From assembly GCA_038883475.1 (NCBI GenBank), contig JAVZMA010000001.1, positions 85,201 to 149,200 of the forward strand: DNA of 64,000 bases. The letters run 5' to 3'. How positions within the stretch are numbered: the stretch's first letter is position 1; every line of letters starts with the position of its first letter. This stretch comes from JAVZLH01 sp038883475. GTDB lineage: Archaea; Thermoproteota; Bathyarchaeia; Bathyarchaeales; Bathycorpusculaceae. The position numbers and the translations under genes were made by a program. Below are positions 22,890-31,133 of the stretch, piece by piece. Under the pieces are notes generated by a model. The model was not told the origin of the DNA, searched no databases, and saw nothing but the letters and a program-made list of their open reading frames with translations.

Positions 22890-24683
22890 CTATATTCCCA
22901 AATTGTCAAAGTATGTTATTATCCACTTGTCTCCGCGTTTTTCAATGTGTATGGTGACGTTTTGTCCCGGTTCGGTTGCCATTAACTCGTTCCATTGAAG
23001 TGTTGGAAGGTCTTTTGGTGTTGCTTCCACCCACTGGTATGTTTCGTTGTCTAAACGCAAGACTATATGTGTGGTTCCATCTTCTGCATACTCATATTTG
23101 CCTATAACTGTCGCATTAACTTCAGGATAAGTTATTACGCCAAAAAGTTTAATGAAGTCTAACCTTGTTTTACGCACCAGTTGTTCGCTTGTTAAGCCTT
23201 CCCCGTTCATTGTTATGGCAATTTTGCTTGTCTCCTCCGCGTCAATTATCGCAAAGCCAGCCAAGTAGATGGTTTCATCTTTTGCGCCTGTGCCTTCCCG
23301 CCAGTAGATGGGCACGTACCATGCAAGCCTATACTGATTTTCTGAAATGTTGACTGGATATAAAAGTGGCATTTCAGCGTCATAGTAACCCGCGGCTGGT
23401 TTTGGCAGTCTTCCCTCAATAAAGTCTTCGGCGGTCATGCCTGAAATGTAGTTGTGTTGTCTAAAGTCGTAGAAGAATATGCCTTTTCTTGTAGCCTTAA
23501 ACACTCCCGAAAGCGTCCTTTGATTTCCAATGGGGTTCACGCAGACTAGGGCTACCACATCGTTTGTTTCAGGGTCCACTATGTAGCGTGTGTCTTCAGT
23601 CATTTCAAAACGTTCTCGGCTTGGCGGAATAATCCATAAGAAACCGCCTGCCCAGTAGTCGAAGCCTTCGCCTCTTTTGAAGCAGCCCATCTCGTCTATC
23701 ATCTCTTCAAGCCATTCCTCATCATAGACTTGTGTAATCCAGTAGGGGATGTCAGACAAGTTTTCTGCTTGGCGGTAGAGGTTGCCTTCCGCGTCATAAA
23801 CCATAGGCGTTTCATATCTTCTCAATAAGTCGAAGCCTACATTGTAGCGTGCCACAACATAAACAGTTTCGTTTGTTGTAAAATCCCATGTGATGTAGGC
23901 TATGCCATAGCTTCTCACCATGTCATTCACGTAAGAGCGGAAATGAATGTTGTTAAGCCACCATAACGCTTCTCCAACAGCAAACTCTTCCCTCACTATC
24001 TTTGGTGGCGCCGTTGGGTCTGTTGCATCCACTATTACAAAACCTTTAACATAATTTTCGGCTAGGACATTTGTTGAACCTATGACGGCTACCCAAACAA
24101 GTTCGCCCTCTGGAGTTTTCGTGATGTGGCAGCCTAAAACTTGGGTGTTGCTTCCAAACTCTGACATGTGCCTTCTCGCTATAGATATGGCGAGTTCTTC
24201 TGTTACGAGACGCACCATATTGTCCTTGATTGTCGTGTTGAATGGCAATGTGCCTTCTGGCTGAATGAAAACGAAATTGTTGAAGTAAGCGGCGTTGGTC
24301 ACCCTCTGAACTTGTCCAAAAGCAATCATCATGGAGGCTGCCAGCAGATATAGAATAAAAAGAATCCCTACCACTTTCGCTCTTATTTTAGGCGAAATTT
24401 TCCATGGAAAGCGTCGACGAGGATAATAGTACTTCTCAGAATTTTCGAGTTCTGCTGGTCTAAGCGAAAAAGTCGACTCGATAAAGGCGGCGAAAAGTCT
24501 TAGGAATATTAACAGATAAACGAAGATGCTTAGGGGTGGACGCATAAACTGGATTATGAAGAAAAGAAACAAGCCTACCAGAAGCGAGATTATACGCGAA
24601 GGTTTCTTCCATCCTGACTTTTTCGGCGGTATTGGAATGTACCATACAAAAGCCCATATTAAAAAGAATATAAAGAAGTTCAA
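22890..24683 (-). CDS. Large membrane-anchored protein of unknown function
   Basis: The family is not recognised. The 597-residue protein starts with hydrophobic segments (about residues 1-17, 32-48, 51-70) and a further one near 104-124 (VVGILFILYLLAASMMIAFG). A soluble region of about 470 residues follows, rich in Trp, Tyr and Thr with several Asn-x-Ser/Thr sites, consistent with an exported, possibly glycosylated domain. Two internal parts look alike in layout (VKGFVIVDATDPTAPPKI and LAGFAIIDAEETSKIAI), suggesting a duplicated beta-rich domain. It is a single gene converging on the ACT regulator with six bases between stops. Confidence 0.7.
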   Translation of the reverse strand: MNFFIFFLIWAFVWYIPIPPKKSGWKKPSRIISLLVGLFLFFIIQFMRPPLSIFVYLLIFLRLFAAFIESTFSLRPAELENSEKYYYPRRRFPWKISPKIRAKVVGILFILYLLAASMMIAFGQVQRVTNAAYFNNFVFIQPEGTLPFNTTIKDNMVRLVTEELAISIARRHMSEFGSNTQVLGCHITKTPEGELVWVAVIGSTNVLAENYVKGFVIVDATDPTAPPKIVREEFAVGEALWWLNNIHFRSYVNDMVRSYGIAYITWDFTTNETVYVVARYNVGFDLLRRYETPMVYDAEGNLYRQAENLSDIPYWITQVYDEEWLEEMIDEMGCFKRGEGFDYWAGGFLWIIPPSRERFEMTEDTRYIVDPETNDVVALVCVNPIGNQRTLSGVFKATRKGIFFYDFRQHNYISGMTAEDFIEGRLPKPAAGYYDAEMPLLYPVNISENQYRLAWYVPIYWREGTGAKDETIYLAGFAIIDAEETSKIAITMNGEGLTSEQLVRKTRLDFIKLFGVITYPEVNATVIGKYEYAEDGTTHIVLRLDNETYQWVEATPKDLPTLQWNELMATEPGQNVTIHIEKRGDKWIITYFDNLGI

Positions 24684-24751
24684 GTTGCTCGCCCTTTTCC
24701 TATAGTTTAAGGATTAATATTTAAAGAAGTTTCGTTGTCTTGGGTGAACAA

Positions 24752-24763
24752 CTTTTATATTTA
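24752..24763 (+). promoter_or_regulatory. Candidate TATA box of the acyl-CoA dehydrogenase gene
   Basis: The CTTTTATATTTA element lies about 40 bases before the ATG at 24800. It leaves a short leader with AAGGTGA, a good Shine-Dalgarno sequence. The assignment rests on position and composition. Confidence 0.4.
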
Positions 24764-24799
24764 TTAAAACTCGTAGTTAGGCGTCAAAGGTGATAAGGC

Positions 24800-26017
24800 A
24801 TGGTTGATTTTAGCTTCACCGAGGAACAGGAGCTTTTCCGCAAAGCAGTTCGCGAATGGTGCCAAAAAGAACTGCCCCTAGAAAAAGTTAGAGAAATGGA
24901 TAGCAAAGGCGAAATCCCGCGGGAAATAATAAAGGGCTTAGGCGATTTAGGGCTTTTACTCATGACAATACCCGAGGAACATGGCGGAGCCGGAGCCGAC
25001 TGGGTCACAGCATGCATTGCAGCAGAAGAGCTTAGTTATGCTGACATAAGCATTGCATTGCCAGTCTTTTGGCTTTTAGGCTGTTCTTGGGGATTTGTGG
25101 TTGACCGATACTGCAGCGAGCAGGTGCGCGAAGCCGTTATCAGAAAAGCCGCGAAGGGAGAAGCTTTCATAGGCATCGGCTCAACAGAAGCCGGCGGAGG
25201 CTCAGATGTTGCAGCCATCAAATCAACAGCGCGGAAAGAAGGAAACGAGTGGATACTGAACGGCGAGAAACTATACATTAGCGGCACAGAAGAAGCCAAA
25301 AAATTAGGCGGCGGCTACTTGGTCATAGCCAGAACCTCGCCAGCCCCGCCAGATGCTTCGCACCGTGGAATGACCGCCTTTTATCTGCCCATAAATGCGC
25401 CGGGCGTGGAAGTCTACAAGCGTTTCGAGGATATGGGGAGAATGGCAATTTCAACGGGCGGCATCTCCATGAACGATGTTAGGCTTCCAGACTACCATGT
25501 CATAGGCGAAGTAGACAGAGGCTTCTACCTAACAATGGAGGGGTTCGACAACGCCCGCATCCTAATAGCCGCCGCTTGTGTAGGCGCAGCTCAACGGGCA
25601 CTTGAAATTGGAATGGAGTACATTAAGGAGCGGAAGGCTTTTGGAAGACCGATTGGCAAGTTTGAGGGCATACAGTTCGAGTTAGCCGATGACTGGGCGC
25701 AACTGCAAGCTTTGCGCTCGCTTGTTTACCGCACCGCTTGGATGAACGATAAACGCTATAAAGAAAAGAAGTTCACGCCACTGGAAGTAAGTAGGATGAT
25801 TGCTGCTTGCAAGCTTATTGCGCCCCACTTCGCTTTCGACGTTTTCAAGCATGTGATGATTTGGATGGGCGCCTACGGCTACACAAAAGAATGCCCAATA
25901 GAAATGGGTTTCAGAGGAATGATGTCCTACTGCGTTGGAGCAGAGGGAACAACCAACATCCAAAGAATAGTAATCGCAAGAGAACTTCTCGGAAAAGACT
26001 ACATCCCCTACAAATAA
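24800..26017 (+). CDS. Acyl-CoA dehydrogenase
   Basis: This FAD enzyme oxidises an acyl-CoA to the 2-enoyl-CoA. The start VDFSFTEEQELFRKAVREW is typical. FAD-binding segments include IGIGSTEAGGGSDVAAI and ERKAFGRPIGKFEGIQ. The usual catalytic base is Glu382 in AEGTTNIQ, the position used by medium/short-chain enzymes. The 405-residue length is slightly long. The next genes, about 170 bases on, encode a 2-oxoacid:ferredoxin oxidoreductase, so a branched-chain or other amino-acid-derived acyl-CoA is a plausible substrate. No ETF genes are in the window. Confidence 0.92.
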   Translation: MVDFSFTEEQELFRKAVREWCQKELPLEKVREMDSKGEIPREIIKGLGDLGLLLMTIPEEHGGAGADWVTACIAAEELSYADISIALPVFWLLGCSWGFVVDRYCSEQVREAVIRKAAKGEAFIGIGSTEAGGGSDVAAIKSTARKEGNEWILNGEKLYISGTEEAKKLGGGYLVIARTSPAPPDASHRGMTAFYLPINAPGVEVYKRFEDMGRMAISTGGISMNDVRLPDYHVIGEVDRGFYLTMEGFDNARILIAAACVGAAQRALEIGMEYIKERKAFGRPIGKFEGIQFELADDWAQLQALRSLVYRTAWMNDKRYKEKKFTPLEVSRMIAACKLIAPHFAFDVFKHVMIWMGAYGYTKECPIEMGFRGMMSYCVGAEGTTNIQRIVIARELLGKDYIPYK

Positions 26018-26188
26018 ACCGCTCCTTTGCATAACCTCACTTTCTTCTAGACACCAAAAACCTAGAGGGGGCTATCAATTTTAACTAGAAAAACCAGCAT
26101 AAAATTGACTTCTCACACCAAAGTTTGCAGAGGCTTATTAGGCAGAAAGCAACCGAATTAATAGCGAGAGGCTTACAAGGCGATAAAA

Positions 26189-27325
26189 ATGGATAAACAA
26201 GAAAGACGCTTTTGGCAAGGAAGCGAAGCATGCGCAGAAGCCGCGATAACAGCTGGATGCCGCTTCTTCGCCGGATACCCAATTTCACCAGCTAACGAAA
26301 TAGCCGAGCACATGGCTGCACGCTTACCCAAAGTTAACGGCATATTCATGCAAATGGAAGATGAACTGGCTTCTATAAACGCTGTTGTCGGCGCAAGCTG
26401 GACAGGCGCAAAAGCCATGACAGCGACATCTGGTCCAGGCTTCAGTTTGATGCAGGAAACCATAGGCTGGGCTTTCATGACTGAAACGCCATGCGTGATA
26501 GTTGACGTTCAAAGGGTTGGACCTGGAACTGGGCAGGCGACGAAGTGCGCGCAGGGGGATGTTATGCAGGCGCGTTGGGGGACTCATGGAGATTATTCGG
26601 CGATTGTGCTTTCTCCGAACTCGGTTCAAGAAATGTTTGAATTAACCATAAGGGCTTTCAACTTGGCGGAAAAATATAGGACACCAGTTGTTTTATTGGC
26701 GGATGAAATCATAGCTCATTTGAGAGAACAAGTAACATTGCCGCCGCTGAAAAGCATAGAAATAGTTAACCGTAAAAAGCCTAAGCCAGAAGACAAAATG
26801 TTTTTTGGTTTAGAAAATGTGGCGCCTATGCCAACAGTCGGCGAAGGCTTCAATGTCGCCGTAACAGCGTCAACCCACGACGAGTATGGAATTCGATTTA
26901 CTGCAGACCCAGCAGTTCATAGGCGAGTTGTTGAAAACATAAACAACAAGATAAGGAAGAATGTAGATGACATAGCGGAAGTTGAAACCTACAATGTCAA
27001 AAACTGCCAAGTGGGCATAGTCTCTTATGGATGCACATCCCGCGCAGTCTACGAAGCTATAGAAGAAGCAGAGAAAAAAGGAATAAGCGTGGGCCATGTT
27101 CGGCTAAAAACAATTTGGCCTTTCCCAGAAAAACCAGTAAAAACGTTGGCTGAAACTGCCGAAAAAATATTTGTTCCAGAAATGAATTTGGGGCAACTTT
27201 TCTACGAGGTTGAAAGGGTGGCATGCCCAACAAAAGTAATCGCCCTAAACAAGATTGGAGGCGGGGAACTTATCACTCCAGAAGAGATTTTATCTCAAAT
27301 TGTAGGAGGAAAGGCTGTTGAGTGA
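26189..27325 (+). CDS. korA: 2-oxoacid:ferredoxin oxidoreductase, alpha subunit
   Basis: This subunit of the three-subunit 2-oxoglutarate or branched-chain 2-oxoacid oxidoreductases binds substrate and CoA with the beta subunit. The N-terminal pyrimidine-binding-like domain has GCRFFAGYPISPANEIAEHM, ATSGPGFSLMQETIGWA and QRVGPGTGQAT. The transketolase C-terminal-like domain reads VGIVSYGCTSRAVYEAIEEA and FVPEMNLGQLFYEVER. It is 378 residues. Its stop overlaps the TTG start of the beta gene by eight bases. The oxoacid cannot be fixed from sequence alone. Confidence 0.9.
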   Translation: MDKQERRFWQGSEACAEAAITAGCRFFAGYPISPANEIAEHMAARLPKVNGIFMQMEDELASINAVVGASWTGAKAMTATSGPGFSLMQETIGWAFMTETPCVIVDVQRVGPGTGQATKCAQGDVMQARWGTHGDYSAIVLSPNSVQEMFELTIRAFNLAEKYRTPVVLLADEIIAHLREQVTLPPLKSIEIVNRKKPKPEDKMFFGLENVAPMPTVGEGFNVAVTASTHDEYGIRFTADPAVHRRVVENINNKIRKNVDDIAEVETYNVKNCQVGIVSYGCTSRAVYEAIEEAEKKGISVGHVRLKTIWPFPEKPVKTLAETAEKIFVPEMNLGQLFYEVERVACPTKVIALNKIGGGELITPEEILSQIVGGKAVE

Positions 27326-28151
27326 AGCTTTTTCAGTTCGCAGATATTTGCGAGGCTTAAAGTTTCCTTTCTGCGCCGGCTGCGGATTATATTTAGTCAG
27401 CGACACTTTTTTGAGGGCTGTTAACGAGCTGGGCTATGAGGATTTAAGCAAATTTGTCTTCTGCAGCGGAATAGGCTGTTCTTCTTGGATTCCTTCGCCG
27501 CATTATTTGGCGGACTCAGTTCACACACTTCACGGGAGAAGTATTCCCGTGGCTACAAGCATAAAACTCATGTGTCCAGACCTTAACGTGGTTGTTTTCG
27601 GCGGAGACGGTGACATTGTCGGAATAGGCTTAAGCCACTTCATCCACGCCGCGAGAAGAAACACCGACATCCTAGTCATAATGGCAAATAACATGATTTA
27701 CGGCATGACTGGCGGACAAGTCGCCCCGACAACACCATTCAAAACGAAAACAACCACTACGCCTTATGGAAGTTTTGAACAGCCCTTAGACGCTGCAAGG
27801 CTTGCAGTTGCGGCTGGAGCCTCCTACAGCGCCCGTTGGACAACAGCCCACCCGCAAAATCTAAAGGAATCAATTAAGAAGGCTTTGCGAATCCGCGGCT
27901 TCAGCTTTATCGAAGTTGTAAGCCAATGTCCAACGGCGTTTGGGAGAAGAGCGGGCTTCAAGGACGTTGGAGAGATGCTTAAATGGTTTAAAGAAAGCGC
28001 TGTTCCGATTGAACAAGTGGAAAAAATGGGTGAGGAAGAACTTGGCAAAAGAATAGTTGTAGGAGAGTTTGTGGAGAAAAAACGCCCAACGCTGGTTGAA
28101 AACGTTTACGCCATGTTAAAGGAGGTGCAAACCCACGCCAAAAAGGGTTGA
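27318..28151 (+). CDS. korB: 2-oxoacid:ferredoxin oxidoreductase, beta subunit
   Basis: The beta subunit holds thiamine diphosphate and an Fe-S cluster. It has FPFCAGCGLYLV and CSGIGCSSWIP near the N-terminus, whose cysteines bind the cluster, then the ThDP motif VVFGGDGDIVGIG ending in MANNMIYGMTGGQ. It is 277 residues. The TTG at 27318 follows TAGGAGGAAAGG, a strong Shine-Dalgarno region inside the end of korA, so the two are coupled. The gene is followed directly by the gamma subunit. Confidence 0.92.
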   Translation: MSEAFSVRRYLRGLKFPFCAGCGLYLVSDTFLRAVNELGYEDLSKFVFCSGIGCSSWIPSPHYLADSVHTLHGRSIPVATSIKLMCPDLNVVVFGGDGDIVGIGLSHFIHAARRNTDILVIMANNMIYGMTGGQVAPTTPFKTKTTTTPYGSFEQPLDAARLAVAAGASYSARWTTAHPQNLKESIKKALRIRGFSFIEVVSQCPTAFGRRAGFKDVGEMLKWFKESAVPIEQVEKMGEEELGKRIVVGEFVEKKRPTLVENVYAMLKEVQTHAKKG

Positions 28152-28152
28152 A

Positions 28153-28668
28153 GTGCGAATATGCGGTTACGGCGGGCAAGGAGTTGTTTTAGCCGGACAA
28201 ATTTTGGGGAAGGCAGCTGTTTACGATGGAAAGAACGCTCTGCAAACACAGTCTTACGGGGCTGAAGCAAGAGGAAGCCTAGCCAGAAGCGAAGTGATAA
28301 TCTCAGACAGCAAAATAGGCTTTCCAGCCGTTAGAAAATGCGACATTCTAGTGGCTATGAACCAAGAGTCACTAAACAAATTCCTTAAAGACTTGAAAGA
28401 AGATGGAATATTAATCGTTGACAGCACCAACGTTGTAGACATCCCATCAACAAAGGCGAAAATTTTCAAAATTCCAGCAACAGAAATCGCCAAAAAAATG
28501 TTTGGAGAAAGCATATATGCAAACATGGTTATGTTGGGGGCTCTAACGAAAATAACAAAAATAGTCACCGCAAAATCTGTGGAAAAAGCCGTCAAGGAAA
28601 GCGTTCCAGAAAAAACATTGGAAAAGAACTTGAACGCTTATAGAGAAGGGTGTGTTTTGAGGGTATAG
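28153..28668 (+). CDS. korC: 2-oxoacid:ferredoxin oxidoreductase, gamma subunit
   Basis: The gamma subunit carries the RICGYGGQGVVLAGQILGKA start and the QTQSYGAEARGSLARSEVI motif, both typical. The first canonical start is the GTG at 28153, two bases past the korB stop, which gives a short MRICGYGG start. The frame is open further upstream and reads PKRVEV before it, and an ideally placed GGAGGTG (28121-28127) lies seven bases before an ACG at 28135. Translation may therefore begin at that ACG, giving a 177-residue protein. Confidence 0.88.
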   Translation: MRICGYGGQGVVLAGQILGKAAVYDGKNALQTQSYGAEARGSLARSEVIISDSKIGFPAVRKCDILVAMNQESLNKFLKDLKEDGILIVDSTNVVDIPSTKAKIFKIPATEIAKKMFGESIYANMVMLGALTKITKIVTAKSVEKAVKESVPEKTLEKNLNAYREGCVLRV

Positions 28669-28673
28669 GTTAG

Positions 28674-28686
28674 AAAAATTTATATT
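28674..28686 (+). promoter_or_regulatory. Candidate TATA box of the thermosome gene
   Basis: The AAAAATTTATATT element lies about 55 bases before the thermosome start and just after the end of korC. It allows a leader of about 25 bases that carries AAGGAGG. Heat-shock control elements could not be identified by eye. Confidence 0.4.
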
Positions 28687-28733
28687 GTAATGCTGTTTCT
28701 CTTGTTGACGCATTAAAGGAGGTTGTTAAAGGT

Positions 28734-30374
28734 TTGTCATCACCTGCAACTGGCGGAGTACCAGTTCTAATATTAAAAGAAGGTTCAAGCCGCTCTAGGG
28801 GAAGAGAAGCACAGCACACAAACATAATGGCGGCGAAAATAGTCGCCGAAAGCGTGAAAAGCTCCTTAGGTCCGAAGGGAATGGATAAGATGCTTGTTGA
28901 CAGCTTCGGCGACGTCACAATCACAAGTGACGGACGAACCATACTTGATGAAATGGACATTCAGCATCCGGCCGCAAAAATGATGGTTGAAGTTGCAAAA
29001 ACACAAGACAATGAAGCTGGAGACGGAACAACAACAGCCGTTATAATTTCCGGCGAACTCCTAAGCAAGGCTGAAGAATTAATTGAGAAAAACGTTCATC
29101 CCACAATAATAATTGATGGTTATAAGAAAGCTGCCGAAAAAGCGCTGGAAGTCCTAGAGAAAATCGCGATAAACGCTGGTCAGAACAGTGAAGAATACTT
29201 GAAGAAGGTTGCCATGACTTCTATGGCAAGCAAACTCGTAGCCGAGAACAGAGAATACCTAGCCGACTTAGCTGTCAAAGCTATCCTTGCCGTGGCGGAG
29301 AAGGAAGGCGAAAAATACAAGGTGGATGTGGATGACGTTAAAGTTGAAAAGAAGCCAGGCGAATCTGTCAGGGACACTAAGCTGATTCATGGTATAGTTT
29401 TAGACAAGGAAGTTGTGCATTCTGGAATGCCTAAGCGCGTGGAAAAGGCGAAGATAGCGTTGCTTGACTGCTCCCTAGAAATCGAGAAGACAGAGTTTGA
29501 CGCCAAAATCAATATTGAAAGCCCAGAGCAGATGGAAGCTTTCCTCAAGCAAGAGGAAGGCATGTTGAGGGAAATGGTTGAAAAACTAGCATCTATAGGC
29601 GCGAATGTAGTTCTCTGTCAGAAAGGCATAGACGACATGGCACAACATTTCTTGGCGAGAAAGGGAATAATGGCTGTAAGAAGAATTAAAAAGTCAGACA
29701 TGGAAAAACTTGCAAAAGCCACCGGCGGAAGAGTCGTAACAAACTTGGATGCTATAACGTCAGCTGATTTAGGCTACGCGGAAGTTGTGGAAGAACGCAA
29801 AATAGGCGACGACAAAATGACCTTTGTAGAAGGATGCAAGCACCCCAAAGCCGTCACAATCCTGATAAGAGGCGGGTCAGAGCGCATAGTAGACGAGGCT
29901 GAAAGATCTCTACATGATGCCCTCTGCGTAGTGCGAGATGTTGTAGAAGAGCCAAAAATCCTCGCAGGCGGCGGCGCTCCAGAACTTGAAGTTTCGCGGA
30001 TGCTGAAGAAATACGCGGAAACTCTTCCTGGAAGAGAACAACTTGCAGTAAAAAGTTTTGCAGAAGCCCTCGAGGCTGTTCCCACGACGCTAACTGAGAA
30101 TGCTGGTTTAGATCCGATAGATATACTGTCTGAGCTTAGGGCTAGGCATGAAAAAGGCGAGGTGTGGGCGGGAATAGAGGTTCACGATGGAAAAGTCCAA
30201 GACATGCTTAAGGCTGGGGTCTTCGAACCTCTCGCCGTCAAAAAACAAATAATTAAATCAGCAACTGAAGCCGCTTCGATGATTCTGAAGATTGACGACG
30301 TGATAGCCGCTGGAAAAATGAAAACTCCTCCAATGCCACCAGGTGGTCAACCTCCAGGCGCTGGGGAGTATTAG
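28734..30374 (+). CDS. Thermosome (group II chaperonin) subunit
   Basis: The subunit forms the double-ring ATP-driven folding chamber. It has SLGPKGMDKMLVDSFGD, GDGTTTAVIISGELL in the equatorial ATP site and NAGLDPIDILSELR near the C-terminus. The chain ends in a flexible PPGGQPPGAGEY tail rather than the common GGM repeat. Length 546 is normal. The start is TTG 28734 after AAGGAGG. The gene is followed by rpoK with three bases between the stop and its first likely codon. Confidence 0.96.
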   Translation: MSSPATGGVPVLILKEGSSRSRGREAQHTNIMAAKIVAESVKSSLGPKGMDKMLVDSFGDVTITSDGRTILDEMDIQHPAAKMMVEVAKTQDNEAGDGTTTAVIISGELLSKAEELIEKNVHPTIIIDGYKKAAEKALEVLEKIAINAGQNSEEYLKKVAMTSMASKLVAENREYLADLAVKAILAVAEKEGEKYKVDVDDVKVEKKPGESVRDTKLIHGIVLDKEVVHSGMPKRVEKAKIALLDCSLEIEKTEFDAKINIESPEQMEAFLKQEEGMLREMVEKLASIGANVVLCQKGIDDMAQHFLARKGIMAVRRIKKSDMEKLAKATGGRVVTNLDAITSADLGYAEVVEERKIGDDKMTFVEGCKHPKAVTILIRGGSERIVDEAERSLHDALCVVRDVVEEPKILAGGGAPELEVSRMLKKYAETLPGREQLAVKSFAEALEAVPTTLTENAGLDPIDILSELRARHEKGEVWAGIEVHDGKVQDMLKAGVFEPLAVKKQIIKSATEAASMILKIDDVIAAGKMKTPPMPPGGQPPGAGEY

Positions 30375-30377
30375 GTT

Positions 30378-30635
30378 ACGCCTGAAGAAGAAAAAATTCT
30401 AATTGGTCCACCGAAAATCACTCGTTTCGAGAAGGCTAGGATAGTGGGGGCTAGGGCTCTTCAAATATCCATGGGCGCGCCCGTGCTCGTTGACGTTTCT
30501 GAAGGGTATTCAAGTCCCATAGATATAGCGTTAAAGGAGTTCGAGAGCGGTATTCTACCAATAACTATAAGGCGCACTTTGCCGGATGGAACATATCAAG
30601 ACATTCCATTAAAATGGCTTCTGAAGGAAAGCTGA
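30378..30635 (+). CDS. rpoK: DNA-directed RNA polymerase subunit K (Rpo6), non-AUG start
   Basis: Rpo6 stabilises the polymerase clamp and assembly. The conserved core KITRFEKARIVGARALQISM followed by GAPVLVDV and ITIRRTLPDGTYQDIPL is complete. The only canonical start in frame is a GTG at 30444, which lies inside the conserved core and would remove TRFEKARI. Upstream, the frame is open only to the thermosome stop at 30372-30374 and contains no ATG, GTG or TTG. The best candidate is the ACG at 30378, nine bases after GGAG at 30365-30368, giving 85 residues with an N-terminus reading PEEEKILIGPPK after the start. Confidence 0.85.
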   Translation, partial: TPEEEKILIGPPKITRFEKARIVGARALQISMGAPVLVDVSEGYSSPIDIALKEFESGILPITIRRTLPDGTYQDIPLKWLLKES

Positions 30636-30656
30636 ATTCAGCGGGACATCACCATT

Positions 30657-31133
30657 TTATTTCCTTTTCAAGTTCTCCTTTGCCGCTTCCAGTGTTTTCC
30701 TTATTCTTGTCCAGTGGGCGCCTTGCCAATAAACTTGTCCACACTTTGAGCATTCCCAAAAATCGTTGTAGTAACTGAAGGTGCTTTTTTCAACTTTATC
30801 CCTCACATTGTCTTTTGACACTGGTTTGACTCTGGCGTTGCATTTTGGGCATCTGGATGTTGTCATGTCTATGTCAAGTTTGATGTTAAATCGTTTTGCC
30901 AGTTCAGCCAACCGCTCCTCTTCTGTTGCGCCGTTTAAGTAGAAGGCGTCAACTCCCTTTGCCGTTGCCTGTTGGTAAAGCTCCAAATCCCTAGTAAGCA
31001 GAACCCGCCGCTCTTTTTTGGCTATTGCAATTAGTTGTGCATCATCCAGTTTATTCGAGTATTTCACGTTGTGTCCCAGCATTCTAAGCCATCTTGTCAG
31101 TTTTCCAAGCATTCCATCAGCAATAAACTTCAA
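30657..31133 (-). CDS. Mut7-C family PIN-like RNase domain protein with zinc ribbon
   Basis: The protein has the Mut7-C layout: an N-terminal PIN-like domain beginning KFIADGMLGKLTRWLRMLGH with RRVLLTRDLELYQQA, then a zinc ribbon (RCPKCNARVKPV and ECSKCGQVYWQGAHW). Such proteins are probable RNases, with acidic residues (Asp6, Asp49) as likely metal ligands. The 158 residues match the family. Its ATG overlaps the end of the dihydroorotase gene by four bases. Confidence 0.88.
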   Translation of the reverse strand: MKFIADGMLGKLTRWLRMLGHNVKYSNKLDDAQLIAIAKKERRVLLTRDLELYQQATAKGVDAFYLNGATEEERLAELAKRFNIKLDIDMTTSRCPKCNARVKPVSKDNVRDKVEKSTFSYYNDFWECSKCGQVYWQGAHWTRIRKTLEAAKENLKRK

